Part shown: in pieces, positions 1-11,262 of the stretch
How the letters are laid out: each line of letters opens with the position of its first letter
Numbering within the stretch: the stretch's first letter is position 1
Assembly (NCBI RefSeq): GCF_032854445.1
Contig: NC_088305.1
Location: 13,333,606 to 13,397,605, forward strand
Direction of reading: 5' to 3'
Length of the DNA stretch: 64,000 bases
Source: Liolophura sinensis
Lineage: Eukaryota > Mollusca > Polyplacophora > Chitonida > Chitonidae
Position numbers and translations under genes: made by a program
Notes under the pieces: model-generated
What the model saw: only the letters and a program-made list of their open reading frames with translations
Told to the model about the DNA's origin: nothing
The model's database searches: none

Positions 1-425
1 ACGTCACAGACAGTTTTTTCAACTCTAATCACGACACTGCATGTTGGGATAACTGTTTACACCCATGAGTAAAAGATTACTGAAACAATGTCACCAAAAA
101 TTCCTTTCTTTTTGGTGAACATCACGAAAAAAGGTGATATAACGTCGGAGTTCCTAGACAGCGTCAGTACGGCTCATAAGCCTACTCCTGTTTAAATGCC
201 TTTCAACACGGTTAAAAAAAATCTGAAAAAATAAATGAAAGTATTTTTACGCATAGTTTTTAGTTGTCTGTAAGATGAACCTTACTTCATATTCAAGCTT
301 TCTTTTACTTTAAAACTTAGAAGTTGTTATATAATCATGTGATGTTACTGTCACGGATCGTATTTTACTTATTTAATTCTTATAAAGTTATGGACGTCAG
401 ACATTGATGCATTTCAGCAACTTAC

Positions 426-607
426 ATGACAGCGACCCACCAAAACTGTGAGGCTTGCTCAGAAGCAGATGCGAACAGTGACAGCCCGATAAGACTGATG
501 GTAGGAGTTATCGCTAACGGCCCAATAAACCGCAAGATAAAGCCCATAAAACCGCTGAATCCTATCACAACTTGGAACAAAGCTGACACGGTTATCGCCC
601 CTTGAAT
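426..607 (-). CDS. SLC23-like gene exon, mid-membrane region
   Basis: Acceptor ttttcccag, donor GTAAGT, 182 nt. Encodes IQGAITVSALFQVVIGFSG followed by FIGPLAITPTISLIGLSLF, a very conserved stretch of SLC23 carriers. The exon ends in phase 2, so the gene continues to the left of the window. Confidence 0.88.
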
Positions 608-3600
608 CTGGGAAAAACAACACGCAGTGAGCCAGTTTTTTTTTTTTTTTTTTTTTGATCCGTTAAAAAACACAAAATGCGATAAAATAAGGCGTTTGGT
701 TTTCTTCCCACAAGCCCTTATAGCCGCGGCCAACAAATGTTTGGTTTTAATAATCTAATATCATCCCTAAACAGGGGAAATAGTTTACAAGTGTAACAGT
801 AACAGGAAGATCCGAGATAGTCATTTGTTTCCAAAGTGATTATCACTCTAGCAATACGACAGATTCTTAAATCATTATCACTCCAGTCATAAGGCAGATT
901 CGTAAGTGATGATTGCTCCAGTCAAAAGGCAGATTCTTAAGCGATGAAATCTCAGGTCAAAAGACAGATTCTTAAATCATTATCACTCTAGTAATAAGAC
1001 AGATTCGTAAGTGATGATTATTCGAGTCATATGACAGATTATCTTATGAAGATCATTCCAGCAATAAAGCTGCTTCTTAAGAGATAATCATTCCAGTAAT
1101 ACGACAGATTCGTAAGTTATGAATACTTTAGTAATAAGAGATATTCTCCAGGGTTTATTATTCTCCCGATAAGGCTAATATTGATGTACACATGACTTAC
1201 TTCCCGCACTCTAGCCTGCCACAGTGGCCGATGCTTGCTCATCACCCCCGGGGATCGGTATAGACGTCCCGTTAAGGCCACAGTAATCTGAGGTTGGAGA
1301 TAGTACAAAGAGTAATGTGTTAATGATATATTTATTTATTTATTTTATATATTATATACGACATTATGATGGGAGGAAACTGGTCGACCGGAAGTTAGCA
1401 CCAGATTCGCTTTTCGTTTTTCGAATAAAGAATGTGGTGCTGGCATGATATTCGATATTCGAATAACGAAAACCGAATCTGGCCCTAAGTTCTGTTCGCT
1501 CTCTGTTCGTGTTTCTCCCTGAAGGCTAACTCTTATAAAGAACCCCTTATGATCATTGTCGAGAGAGGCCATTTATGTCACGTAAACCCGTAATCCCGAG
1601 CTTCGTGTAGAAGTCAGTGGAATTTTTGTCATAACAGAAAAGACACAAAAATTACAACATTAAACACCGAATTAACTTAATGTCTCTTATATCTGTCTTG
1701 CGTGGAAATGTGTCAGAGACACAAAATCCTATTATAGCGGGTCTTCAGTATTTAGATTTACACCTTGCAGACGGCTGTTAATTTGATTTTCCATATTTTT
1801 TAACAGCAGCCGTGAAACCTCTGGTCATGGGTCAAAATGTACAATTCAGCCAAGTCAGTCACGTGGATATTTTGTAATATGCAATAAAATTTACCTGTAT
1901 CAGTGAATGGACAGCACCACTTGGGTAGAGACAAAATGGCGATTGTAGGGGTAAGGAAGGAAAACGTCCCACCTTGACGATCGGCAACCTGAACACAGAG
2001 GATGTTAGTCAACAGAAAATTGAACAGGAATAGGAAACCGTATCGGTAATATATTGAGCTTCAATGTTCAAATGAATTGGCAAGAGAGTTAATGAAATAT
2101 TTACATTTTCATTTATTCATTTGTGTATTCATGTAGATCTGTTTTTATTTATTTATTTATTTATTTTATTTGGTTAAATGTTATAGACTGATGATTAGCA
2201 CTGTACTCATGTATGTACTCCTCTGTGGTAACCTGGTTTACTAGTGGGAGGCAGCGGCTGGATTAAGGGCTCACTATTAACATCACTGCATTTTTCTTAA
2301 CAAAACTCTGTTTAATTCATGGTGATAGAAGGCGTGCATACTTATACTGTTCAGTTATTTACATGAACAGTTGGAATAAAACCTTGACTGAGGTCATAAG
2401 ACAAAAAGACCTGTAACCGTTTGTCAGCTATCACGCTATAGTCGCAGCTCTGGTTTTTATATTATGTGTTGAAGTCTTTCTCATCGCAACGTATAGTAAG
2501 TGTACCTGCATCCTATGGGGCCTCTGTGTCTTAGTTGGTTATCGCGCTAACGTAGCGTAATGACCCAGGAGTCTCTCACCAATGCGGTCGCTGTGAGTTC
2601 AAGTCCGGCTCATGCTGGCTTCCTCTCCGGCCGTAAGTGGGAAGGTCTGGCAGCAACCTGCGGATGATCGTGGGTTTCCCCCGGGCTCTGCCCGGTTTCC
2701 ACCCACCATAATGCTGGTCGCCGTATAAGTATAATATTCTTGAGTACGGCGTAAAACACCAATCAAATAAATAAATAAATAAATAAATAAATAAATACCT
2801 GCATCCTACAGTAGTCTGGAGTAAGGTGCAGATTCCGGACACGAAGAATATGGTGCAGATCAGCTGACTGACGCTGAGATGATCGTCCGCCATACAGAAA
2901 TACGGTGCCAACAACAACGGCACCGTCAAGATCCCCCCAAACGCCGTCAAATATTGCTGAAAGAGAAATTTCATATGATTTTCTGTTTAATGCAGGAAGG
3001 TGTGTGCATGGCAAGCCGGTAAGGCCATAATCGTATCATCGTACCATCGTTCCATCACCCGACGAATTTTTACATCTGTGCAATAAACATTTAGGTTACA
3101 TATGCAAAAAAGAATTTCCCATGTGCAGATTTTTTTTTAGCATATGAACTCTTAGAGAATAAACATCAAATCAGATTTACTCTCATATGTTTCGATGATA
3201 CTTGCCCTTACATGGAAAAAGTGGCTGAATACTCAAAAAGAAGCCATTGGAAGCTTGTTTACCTCTGGTAAGTCAAAAGACAACAGGAAAGCGAATAAAA
3301 TCAGAGCAGCGGCGACAGTGTCATAGGTAAACAAAAAATACAGGTAATTGATAGAAGTCTCGTGTCAGTTGACCTCAGTAAAGGTTAGCGTGACGATAAC
3401 ACTGCATTATGAGAATTCAAGGCCACTGACGTCTAAAAAATTGCAACTGACATCACCGCATTTTTTTTGGCATAATTCCGTCTAAGTCATGTGCTAGGGG
3501 CATGAGAGTCGCAACTATTTAAAGATTTAGATAAACAGTTAATACAAACCCCTGAGCTTAGGTAAATTGACAAGAGGCCCTATGTCAATGTTTTACGTGT

Positions 3601-3836
3601 GATCAGTTACCAGCCATCACACTGATTGGCTGAAATGACTTGAAAGTTCCCACACAGTAAAACGTGCAGTCAATTTTCCAAGTTAGTTAGCCTACCAAAT
3701 AACTCAAAACTATCAGTAGTAAGTAAAAAAGGTAAATAAATACCTGTAGTCCAAGAGCGATACAGAAATACCACGGTGGGTTTTCATCCACTGAGTACAG
3801 TAGGTCACGTGGCCCTCCTGGTTTATTTCTCTCATC
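426..3836 (-). CDS. SLC23-family (SVCT-like) transporter, partial; five internal exons with two frameshifts
   Basis: SLC23/NAT proteins are multi-pass plasma-membrane carriers for ascorbate or nucleobases. Exons in transcript order are 3836-3744, 2956-2799, 1988-1895, 1287-1201 and 607-426, each with AG/GT borders. Seen: ENPPWYFCIALGLQ then QYLTAFGG (first membrane helix), QLICTIFFVSGICTLLQTTVG, QGGTFSFLTPTIAILSLPKW, LWQARVREIQGAI, and FIGPLAITPTISLIGLSLF, all in SLC23 order. The gene continues beyond the left edge, and I did not find the N-terminal exons. Odd points: the family QH motif reads QQ; exon 1988-1895 lacks one base before QGGTF; exon 1287-1201 changes frame again before LWQARVRE. 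The two shifts cancel, so the spliced frame stays open while about 48 residues are read out of frame. Family assignment is firm; functionality is doubtful. It may be a decaying paralogue or contain assembly errors. Confidence 0.85.
825..1150. repeat. Degenerate minisatellite, 35-bp period, about 9 copies
   Basis: The motif cagatt(c/t)(g/t)taa recurs at 860, 895, 930, 965, 1000, 1035, 1070 and 1105, a strict 35-bp spacing. It lies in an intron of the SLC23-like gene. Confidence 0.85.
1201..1287 (-). CDS. SLC23-like gene exon where the frame returns
   Basis: 87 nt, donor GTAAGT. One frame gives an extracellular-loop-like CGLNGTSIPIPGGDEQAS with an N-glycosylation site, then stops. The spliced frame gives LWQARVRE, which joins to IQGAI in the next exon exactly as in SLC23 proteins. 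The switch falls just before LWQ. Confidence 0.7.
1895..1988 (-). CDS. SLC23-like gene exon with a one-base deficit
   Basis: 94 nt with acceptor gtgttcag and donor GTAAAT. The spliced frame begins R-L-P-I-V as in the family. The conserved continuation QGGTFSFLTPTIAILSLPKW lies in a different frame, which one extra base before CAAGGT would restore. Confidence 0.8.
2516..2795 (+). mobile_element. tRNA-derived SINE (family A), full length, with 13-bp target duplication
   Basis: The head has an A-box-like ttagttggttatcgcgc and a B-box-like gagttcaagtcc. The body has the family phrases aacctgcggatg and cgtaaaacaccaatcaaat, and the tail is (AAAT)n. The 13-bp direct repeat tacctgcatccta flanks it at 2503-2515 and 2796-2808. 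It lies in the SLC23-like gene, antisense to it. Confidence 0.9.
2799..2956 (-). CDS. SLC23-like gene exon, TM1-TM2 region
   Basis: 158 nt from a good ctctttcag acceptor. It begins CAA TAT TTG, so the residue after the conserved Q is Q instead of the family's H. The donor GTATTTATTT is made of the first bases of the intron joined directly to the reversed AAAT tail of a SINE (2516-2795). Confidence 0.85.
3744..3836 (-). CDS. SLC23-like gene, first recognised exon
   Basis: Phase 0 at both ends, 31 codons, acceptor ttacag and donor GTATTT. It encodes the cytosolic lead-in DERNKPGGPRDLLYSVDENPPW and the start of the first helix, WYFCIALGLQ. The next exon starts QYLTAFGG, matching the usual family order. 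Confidence 0.8.
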
Positions 3837-3972
3837 CTGTAACATGCACATGAAAATTTGTTCTCTAATTCTTTTCGTAGGTCTATGGTAATATTTATTT
3901 TTTATTTGATTGGTGTTATAGTCGTACTGAAGAGTAATTAACGTATATAATGTCGGTCAGGTTTGTGTGGGG

Positions 3973-4204
3973 GCGTAATGACCCAGAGGTCTCTAACGAA
4001 TGCGTTCGCTGTGAATTCAAGTCCAGCTCATGCTGGCTTCCTCTCCGGCCGTAAGTGGGAACGTCAACAACCTGCGGATGGTCGTGGGTTTCGCCCGGGA
4101 GCTGCCCTGTTTCCTCCCACCATAATGCTGGCCGTATAAGTGAAATATTCTTGAGTACTGCGTAAAACACCAATCAAAAAAAAAAAAATAATAAATAAAT
4201 AAAT
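3973..4204 (+). mobile_element. SINE family A copy, lacking the extreme head
   Basis: Starts at gcgtaatgacccag and continues through the B-box-like gaattcaagtcc, the body and an A-rich/AAAT tail. A separate tail fragment of the same family in reverse orientation lies just before it at about 3893-3920. The copy sits upstream of the first SLC23-like exon seen. A block shared with other intergenic sites is at about 3500-3640. No further gene was found up to 5394. Confidence 0.85.
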
Positions 4205-5394
4205 CAGGTTTGTGTTGTTTAAAATTATTTAGGTCATATCAAGATGGAGTCTCTCTGTAGGAGGTCAGACCCAGTGCCGATACAGCTATGGAGCTGCCTC
4301 ACTGGAACGCCGTGCCGAAGACACCAAACACGACACCCCACCCCTTCACACTACAGTCGTTTTTGTCAGTTACAGAACACTTTTGCTCGAGTTTGCGCCA
4401 CGACAGAATGCGTGAAGGCCAAATAAGTGATAAATCCTTCATTAAAATGACATTTTACGTCATTAAAAGAAATAAATAAATAAGAAACACAAGACTTGCA
4501 GAAAACAATGTAACGAAGCAAAGTATACAATTGCACTCATTCTGGATATGGGGCTTTGTAATAAAGATGGTTTCTATCTATCCAAAATAGGAGTTAAAAA
4601 AAAACCTATAATTTTTTTTAGAAAATTTATGAATTGTTTCCAAAGACAAACTTTATCTGTAACGTACAATTGTGACATTATGTAGACGGCGGGTAGAACT
4701 AACCGTCTGCTCGTTTTCATGTAGCTAGAGATATATAATTTTCTCTGTTTAAGGAAAGGAGTTATTGGAAATTTGTTTGTCCCAGTCACTTAGTACAAAT
4801 GATAGTGAGCGGTTTATGAGTAGTGTCTAGGGGTCGTGGGGGCAAGGGATTCCTTGTATTGAGGAAGAGGATGTGTACACTGCTCAGGCAGGTAATTGCG
4901 ACTGGTTAAACAGAACGGAGAGACACATGTGTATAAAAATGTTTGAACAGGGCGATCGCTCTCGTCTGTGTGAGCACTGTTATATTTTGAGAGCAAATTC
5001 AATGAAGGCGTAATGGTAGCAGCTAAAGAATCGTAAGCACGTTTACAGTCATACAGGTGGAAGGGTCGTGAGAATAATTGGCTCTATGCGATTTAAAACG
5101 TAAAATGCAACCTAAAAGGCCATGACTACTTCGAATCGGATTGGCTGAGGCGCAAAAAAAGTGCTTGGGATAACAGAAACTGAGTGCTATGGAAATAGCA
5201 GCGGCATTATTTTTTGCTGAAATAATCGAATGCATACTTGTTTGTAATTTTGTCAGGGGCAACCTTAAGGCTGCGCGCGTATTCTCCCCATCACACAGGG
5301 GATAGTGGCTAGCGTGGTACGGTGTAGGCGAAAAGTGTGGTGCTGACAGGAGATAACACGTGTAGGAATGGAAACGATACAGACAGAAGAGCAT

Positions 5395-6655
5395 ACAATA
5401 ATGAAGCTTACAGTGATGTAGGCGGAGAGGAATAATGCAGCTTACAATGACGCAGGCAGAAGAGCATACAATAATGCATCTTACAATAATGCAGACTAAA
5501 GAGCGATAATGCAGCTGAGAATAATGCAGGCAGAAGAGGAATAATGTTGCTTACAATGATGCCGGCAGAAGAGCAATAATGCAGTTTAGAATAATGCAGG
5601 CCGAGAGCAATAATGCAGCTTACAATGATGCAGGCCGAAGGGCAATCATGCAGCTTAGAATAATGCAGGCAGAACAGGAATAATACAGTTTACAATGATG
5701 CAGGCAGAAGAGCAATAATGCAGCTTACAATGATACAGGCAGAAGAGCATACAATAATGCAGCTTACAATAATGCAGGCCGAGAGCAATAATGCAGCTTA
5801 CAATAATGCTGGCAGAAGGGCAATCAATGCAGCTTACAGTGATGCTGGCAGAAGACCAATAATGCAGCTTACAATGATCCAGACAGAAGAGCAATAATGC
5901 AGCTTACAATGATGCAGGGCGCAGAGCAACAATACAGCTTACAATGATGCAGGCAGAGGGGCAATAATACAGTTTACAATGATGCAGGCAGAAGAGCAAC
6001 AATGCAGCTTACAATGATGCAGACAGAAGAGCAATAATGCAGCTTACAGTGATGCAGGCAGAAGAGCAATAATGCAGCTTACAATGATGCAGGCAGAAGA
6101 GCAATAATGCTGCTTACAGTGATGTAGGCAGAAGAGCAATAATACAGTTTACAATGATGCAGGCAGAAGAGGAATAATGCAGCTTACAGTGATGCAGACA
6201 GAAGGGTAATAATGCAACTTACAGTGATGCAGGCAGAACAGCAATAATGCAGCTTACAATGGCACAGGCAGAAGAGCATACAATAACGCAGCTTACAATA
6301 ATGCAGGCCGAGAGCAATAATGCAGCTTACAATAATGCTGGCAGAAGGGCAATCAATGTAGCTTACAATGATCCAGACAGAAGAGCAATAATGCAGCTTA
6401 CAATGATGCAGGGCGCAGAGCAACAATGCAGCTTACAATGATGCAGGCAGAGGGGCAATAATACAGCTTATAATGATGCTGGCAGAAGGGCAATTAATGC
6501 AACTTACAGTGATGCTGGCAGAAGAGCAATAACGCAGCTTCAATGATGCAGGCCGAAGAGCAATAATGCTGCTTACAGCAATGCAGGCAGAAGAGCAATA
6601 ATACAGCTTACAATGATGCAGGCAGAAGAGCAATAATGCAGCTTACAAGGATGTC
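5395..6655. repeat. Minisatellite, 35-bp period, about 36 copies
   Basis: The unit is built on aataatgcagcttacaatga followed by tgcaggcagaagagc, with point variants. The phase is kept over more than 1.2 kb. Long open frames on both strands follow from the repetition and are not genes. The period equals that of the array at 825-1150, with partial sequence similarity. Confidence 0.95.
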
Positions 6656-6737
6656 AGGAATGGAACAACTTTATGACAGTCAGGCTATGGAACAGATTTA
6701 TTACAGCTACAATCGCGCTGCAGGATTACAGCCAGGC

Positions 6738-6835
6738 CTCCGGGCTGTGTCCGGTTTCCTCCCACCATAATGCTGGCTGCCGTCGTATAGGTGAAATATT
6801 CTAGAGTACGGCGAACATCGACAACACACATCAAA

Positions 6836-6866
<31 letters not shown>

Positions 6867-6869
6867 ATA
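6738..6869 (+). mobile_element. SINE family A, 3' half
   Basis: Body from tccggtttcctcccacc through the tail (AAAT)n. It sits between two minisatellites and splits the start of the 27-bp array. Confidence 0.85.
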
Positions 6870-8105
6870 TTATAGCCAGGCCGTTAGACAGACCGATTAT
6901 AGCCAAACTATGGGATAGACTTATTCCAAACAAGTTAAGAAACTTATTTTTCACAGCCGGGCTGTGGAACACACTTATTACAGCCAGGCTGTAAGGCAAA
7001 CTTATTAGAGTCGGATTGTGGGACAGATTGATTACAGCCAGGCCGTAAGACAGACTTATATCCAGCCTGTAAGAGAAATTTATTAGAGTCAGCCTGTCGG
7101 ACAGACTTATTACAGCTACAGCCGGCCTATGAGACTCGGGCTATGTGACATACTTATTGCAACCGGACTGTTGGGACAGATTTATGACAGTCAGGCTCGG
7201 AGACAGATTTATTAAAGCTACAGCCATGCTGTTGGACAGACTGATTACAACCAGGCTGTGGAACACATTTATTACAGCCAGGCTGTGGGACAGACTGATT
7301 ACAACCACGCTGTGGAACACATTTACTACAGCCAGGCTGTTGGACGGACTGATTACAGCCAGGCTGTGGAACACATTTATTACAGCCAGGCTGTTGGACT
7401 GACTGATGACAACCAGGCTGTGGAACACATTTATTACAGCCAGGCTGTGGGACGGACTCATTACAGCCATGCTGTGGAACACATTTATTACAGCCAGGCT
7501 GTTAGACAGACTGCTTACAACCAGGCTGTGGAACACATTTATTACAGCCAGGCTGCGGGGCAGACTTATTACAACCAGGCTGTGGAACACATATATTATA
7601 CCCCGGCTGTGGGACAGGCTGATTACAACCAGGCTGTGGAACACATTTATTACAGTCAGGCTGTTGGACGGGACTGATGACAACCAGTCTGTGGAACACA
7701 TTTATTACAACCAGGCCTGTGGGACAGACTGATTACAGCCACGCTATGAAACACATTTATTACAGCCAGGCTGTGCGACGGACTGATTACAACCAGGCTG
7801 TGAAACACATTTATTACAGCCAGGCTGTGGGAGAGAGTTATTACAACCAGGCTGACGGACACACTAATTACAGCCAGGCTGTGGGACCAGAAGCTGTGAT
7901 ACACTATTGACTGGACGGTGGAACACACTTATTACAACCAAGCTGTGGGATTACAAGCTGTGATACACTATTGACTGGACGGTGGGACAGACTTATTACA
8001 ACCAGGCTGTGGGGTTACAAGCTGTGATACACTATTGACTGGACGGTGGGACACACTTATTACAAACCAGGCTGTGGGATTAGAAGCTGTGATACACTAT
8101 TGGAC
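6870..8105. repeat. Minisatellite, 27-bp units in alternating pairs; 64-bp variant at the right end
   Basis: Two 27-bp variants alternate over most of 7200-7900: gtggaacacatttattacag plus ccaggct, and gtgggacagactgattacaa plus ccaggct. This makes a 54-bp higher-order unit. From about 7890 the unit becomes about 64 bp, containing gatacactattgactggacg, in four copies. Since 27 is a multiple of 3, several frames stay open on both strands. Confidence 0.95.
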
Positions 8106-10015
8106 TGGAATATGAATATCTATGTTTCTACACAGCAGTAAAATGTAGACAGTTAAAAAATTGTTACACCATAGTGGCAGCGTGAGTATTCTCTGTATCC
8201 GTAAACTTCGGGCAAGGAAATAATTTGTTTGAATTCTAGCAATATCTGCCCATTAGGAATACAAACATACATTTGTCCATGAAATGCCTGTCGCTGGCTC
8301 ATGAGACTTAAAGCCAAGCTTTTGTCTCAACCTTTTGTCACTGACGAACCATTTCGCCGGAATCCACTGCGTAGTGAGTGAACTTTTTCTTTGCTCTACG
8401 CGATGTCTCTCAGTCTTAACCCTGATCACTGTTGTACAGTGAATTCCTCTACGGTTAATAAACTGAGTGGCGCAAATTCATTCAAATATTTTCTATTAAT
8501 TTAGATAATCACCAATACTTTTAATTATTAGGTATGTTTATAATTCAGGAAATACAGATTTCAGAATGTATAAAGCACAGGAACTCAGTCAACCCATTAG
8601 AGCACATTTTGGGTTCGGGTTTTAGACGATAACAACTGCCTTTTTTCAAACAGCATATTTGGCTTATCTATGCATCGTATGAAACAGAGATTAGCAACAA
8701 TTAACACTAGGTGAAACAGGTGAAAAATCCATTCACTGTGCTGGGCTATCCATTGGGCCCAGCTCACCGTACAGGTTCATGACTGCATTGGCTTACCTGG
8801 GCTGGGTTCCCCTCAGGTAACTGGCTGTTGTCACCAGTCATTATGCACGATGTCTTAATCGATGTGGTCCCGCAGTGAAAGGTTACTTGTAAATGTGACC
8901 AGCCTATTGATAATTCACCTGTTAAAATACAAGTATGACAGCGAGATATCCACGGGGCTACATTGGGCAGCCATTTTGTGAACAAAGACCGAGAAGTACA
9001 TGTACTTTGAACGTTTGACATTCAAAATTAGGGCAGGTAATGTGCTAATAAAGGACTACTAAACAAGGTTTATACCGACGGTTTACTGTTTTAACATGTG
9101 TGCTTTAAACCGGCCAGGTAGAGTATCAGTAAAGAGGCAATGATGAAAAATTATGAACACTATAAACTCACATTTTAATATAACAGTAAACAGCATTGAA
9201 AGTAAAACCAGAACAGCGACCACAATGCATTAGCTGGTAAATGGTGAAATATGGCCTCTTGTCAAATTATTTCAGTTAGCATTTTATTCTAACTGTTCAT
9301 ATAAATGCTTAAATAATATCAACTTGCACACCCATACATGCAGTGCTATGGCTTAAAAAAAATAGGTAGAAAAATTTGCAGTGGTGTTAAGTGCAATTTA
9401 TTGGTCGTCACTGATCTGGAGTTACTCAAATTTAACCTCGCATTTAATAAAAAATCATATGGAAGCAATGAAACTGTCAATTTAACTTACTTAGGGTTTT
9501 ATTTTTATACATGTAACCGTTGATATAAATGCTTACAAAGTAGTAAGGGGTATATTCCCCAGCATCAAGGATTAAGCAGAGTTATGTACAAAATGCGGTG
9601 TTGTGAATTGCGATTTACTGAATGTCACTGGTCGAGAATTTTCAGAGTGCTGTGCTTTTATTATATTCAATCATATAAAATGTCAAACAACCCAAAGATT
9701 CCCGACATCTGGGATTTTTCGTGTGCGCAGTAATAGAGGAGAGTGGAGTAAATTGGGACGGGGAAGAACTGGGACACCTCTCAGAATTCATTTGTCTTTT
9801 AGCCAATTTGATTCCAAAATGCCTTGATTCTGCGAGCCTTCATCCTTCCTTATAACTTCAAGTCACGTGGAGCCCTGATATAAGTTTTAGGGCCATAAGT
9901 TGAGTTTTATCCCCAAACGTTATTTTTGAGCTTACATTTACTTCATAAATACACCTAAGTCCTTGACTTGACTAAAATGGATTTTGGATAATGTCTGGCC
10001 CATGGTGGACAGTCT
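8106..10015. other. Intergenic DNA without a recognisable gene
   Basis: AT-rich sequence with only short chance ORFs. At about 9190-9310 it holds a copy of a dispersed block (atggcctcttgtcaa, then aactgttcatataaatgctt) that also occurs near 12300 and, more diverged, near 3300-3640, 12800, 26750 and 27800. No splice-bounded coding segment was found. Confidence 0.6.
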
Positions 10016-11262
10016 GCAGTGACAGCAGAATTCCAGTTACCAGAATTATTCAACATACACAACGGATCATCCAGATCCAACCGAAGAGACGGATCCTGTT
10101 GATCCCTCCATAAAACAGACGGAGTGCCGGCACCAAGCATGCTCAACATACACAACGGATTATCCAGATCCAACCGAAGACACAGATCCTCGTGATCCCT
10201 CTCATGAAACAGACGGAGTGCCGGCACCAGGCATGCTCAGCATACACAACGGATCATCCAGATCCAACCGAAGAGACAGATCCTCTTGAAATCTCTCATG
10301 AAACAGACGGAGTGCCGGCACCAGACATGCTCAGCATACACAACGGATCATCCAGATCCAACCAAACAGACAGATCCTCGAGATCCCTCTCATGAAACAG
10401 ACGGAGTGCCGGCACCAGACATACTCAGCATACACAACGGATCATCCAGATCCGACCGAAGAGACGGATCCTCTTGGTCCGGCTCATGAAGCATACGGAG
10501 TGGCCGGCACCAGACATGCTCAACATACACAACGGATCACCCAGATCCAGCCGAAGAGACAGATCCTCGTGATCCTCTCATGAAGCAAACGGAGTGCCGG
10601 CACCAGACATGCTCAACATACACAACGGATCATCCAGATCCAACCGAAGAGACGGATCCTCTTGATCCCGCTCATGAAGCAAACGGAGTGCCGGCACCAG
10701 ACATGCTCAGCATACACAACGGATCATCCAAATCCAACCGAACAGACAGATCCTCGTGTTCCCTCTCACGAAGCAAACGGAGTGCCGACACCAGACATGC
10801 TCAGCATACACAACGGACCGCCCAGATCCAACCGATGGATCAAGATCCAAAGAGACAGATCCTCGTGATCCCTCTCATGAAGCAAACGGAGTGCCGGCAC
10901 CAGACATGCTCAGCATTCACAACGGATCATCCAGATCCAACAGATGAGACAGATCCTCGTGGTCCCGCTCATGAAGCAAATGGAGTGCCGGCACCAGACA
11001 TGCTCAGCATACACAACGGATCATCCAGATCCAAAGGAACAGACAGATCCTCGTGATCCCTCTCATGAAACAAACGGAGTGCCGGCACCAGACATGCTCA
11101 GCATACACAACGGATCATCCAGATCCAACAGATGAGACAGATCCTCGTGGTCCCGCTCATGAAACAAATGGAGTGCCGGCACCAGACATGCTCAGCAGAC
11201 ACAACGCATCATCCAGATTTAATCGAAAGACAGATCCTCGCGATCCCTCTCATGAGTGCCGG
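10016..11262. repeat. Minisatellite, 94-bp period, about 13 copies
   Basis: Each unit contains ggagtgccggcaccagacat, gctcagcatacacaacggat and catccagatccaac. Copies are highly similar. The period is not a multiple of 3, so the short overlapping ORFs repeat the same peptide in successive frames. This argues against coding. Confidence 0.95.

Noticed and set aside
2576-2600. Possible tRNA genes suggested by B boxes (also near 20366, 41745, 59690)
   Set aside because: These are SINE heads or degraded relics; I could not pair a cloverleaf with an acceptor stem.
2576-2974. 132-codon minus-strand ORF covering an SLC23-like exon and more
   Set aside because: Only the exon part (2799-2956) is coding; the rest is the reversed SINE read through the splice donor.
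5655-6633. Cys/His-rich minus-strand ORFs resembling zinc-finger repeats (HHCKLHYC)
   Set aside because: They are translations of the 35-bp minisatellite, with no finger spacing and frequent stops.
7141-7928. Several 77-186-codon ORFs on both strands with 9-residue repeats
   Set aside because: They arise from a 27-bp minisatellite, are open in several frames at once and lack any gene context.
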